A program made the translations under genes and the position numbers. Of a stretch of 64,000 nt of DNA, positions 63,689 to 64,000 are shown piece by piece. The notes under the pieces are model-generated. The model saw only the letters and a program-made list of their open reading frames with translations, did no database searches and was not told the DNA's origin. Origin of the DNA: Tupaia tana (Eukaryota; Chordata; Mammalia; Scandentia; Tupaiidae); contig JAKSZU010000005.1 of the NCBI GenBank assembly GCA_026018925.1, forward strand, positions 22,120,779 to 22,184,778, written 5' to 3'. Positions within the stretch are counted from its first letter, which is position 1, and every line of letters begins with the position of its first letter.

Positions 63689-64000
63689 TCTTTATTTTTC
63701 TCTTGCTAATCTGTTTCTGTTTGTTTAATTCACACATCCCCAAGAACTGAACCTAAGAAGGTAGAGGAAGCGTTTCTTCCCCAATAATACCACAGGAAAA
63801 TGAAAACATTTACATATGAAAAACAGATTCTATAGCTGGTTTAAATCAATCACCAAACCAAATGGCATGGACAACATAAGTACATAGTGAAAATAAGCCC
63901 ATTTATACTATCGTCCTATGATAAAAAGGTTTAGAAAGAAAAGCATGCTAAAATCACAGTAAGGCATAATTTAGCTGCTCACAAATAAAATGTGCAGGTT

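Larger units (their letters stand above)
58811..64000 (-). other. SPATA13: Upstream SPATA13 intron (incomplete)
   Basis: No further coding exon was found. 58860-59270, 59750-60200 and 63400-63660 have no recognised feature. The rest holds a truncated L1, a nested SINE cluster, two family 3 SINEs, MIR pieces and family 1/2 copies. The earlier exons of the long isoform must lie beyond 64000. Confidence 0.7.

Noticed and set aside
1..64000. CRISPR arrays, operons, phage or bacterial defence loci
   Set aside because: No direct-repeat/spacer pattern or prokaryotic gene order. The sequence is a mammalian gene with introns.

Overview
The window is nuclear DNA from a placental mammal. It has no operons, ribosome binding sites, phage or CRISPR structures. 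Coding sequence is split into short exons with GT-AG introns, and most of the rest is interspersed repeats. One protein-coding gene is recognised. It is SPATA13 (ASEF2), a Rho-family guanine nucleotide exchange factor, and it lies on the minus strand, so transcription runs from high to low coordinates.

Gene layout. Eleven coding exons are present at 58810-58448, 56600-56456, 22903-22767, 19922-19743, 19122-18937, 16509-16330, 13432-13200, 10808-10679, 7742-7370, 6110-6036 and 3609-3434 (stop codon). Each can be bounded by a splice signal, except that the upstream edge of the first is ambiguous, and the reading phase is continuous across all ten junctions. From an internal Met at 58588-58586 the exons encode 651 residues, essentially the length of the short human isoform. 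They comprise an APC-binding region (exons 1-3), an SH3 domain (exon 4), a DH/RhoGEF domain (exons 5-8), a PH domain (exons 8-9) and a C-terminal tail (exons 10-11). The frame stays open upstream of that Met, which fits a longer isoform whose earlier exons lie beyond 64000. No frameshift or premature stop was found. The 3' UTR runs down from 3433, with three candidate polyadenylation signals at 1765-1770, 1261-1266 and 1155-1160. The last kilobase (1-1134) is probably downstream flank.

Repeats. Three tRNA-like SINE families dominate. Family 1 is about 240 bp and ends in CCCTATAGCAAAAACCTCTC. Family 2 is about 150 bp and ends in TCTCTGGTCAAATTAAAATA. Family 3 is about 220 bp, with an ACCCACATGGG core and a (TC)n end. 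Three near-identical, CpG-rich family 1 copies (20.4, 55.4 and 60.7 kb) point to recent activity. Two kinds of short inverted-repeat DNA elements are also present: a 68-70 bp mariner-like palindrome flanked by TA, and an element of about 120 bp. Older material includes MIR, L2, L1 3' ends, MaLR-type LTR remnants and two 7SL-like SINE fragments. Two intact-looking target-site duplications flank a truncated L1 3' end at 59.3-59.7 kb.

Organism. The 7SL-like fragments suggest the primate/rodent/colugo/treeshrew branch. The abundant SINEs are not Alu, B1, B2, rabbit C-SINE or carnivore CAN. A colugo would fit, but this is a guess that I cannot confirm from the sequence alone.

No previously undescribed multi-gene system is visible. 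The most unusual content is the lineage-specific repeat set.
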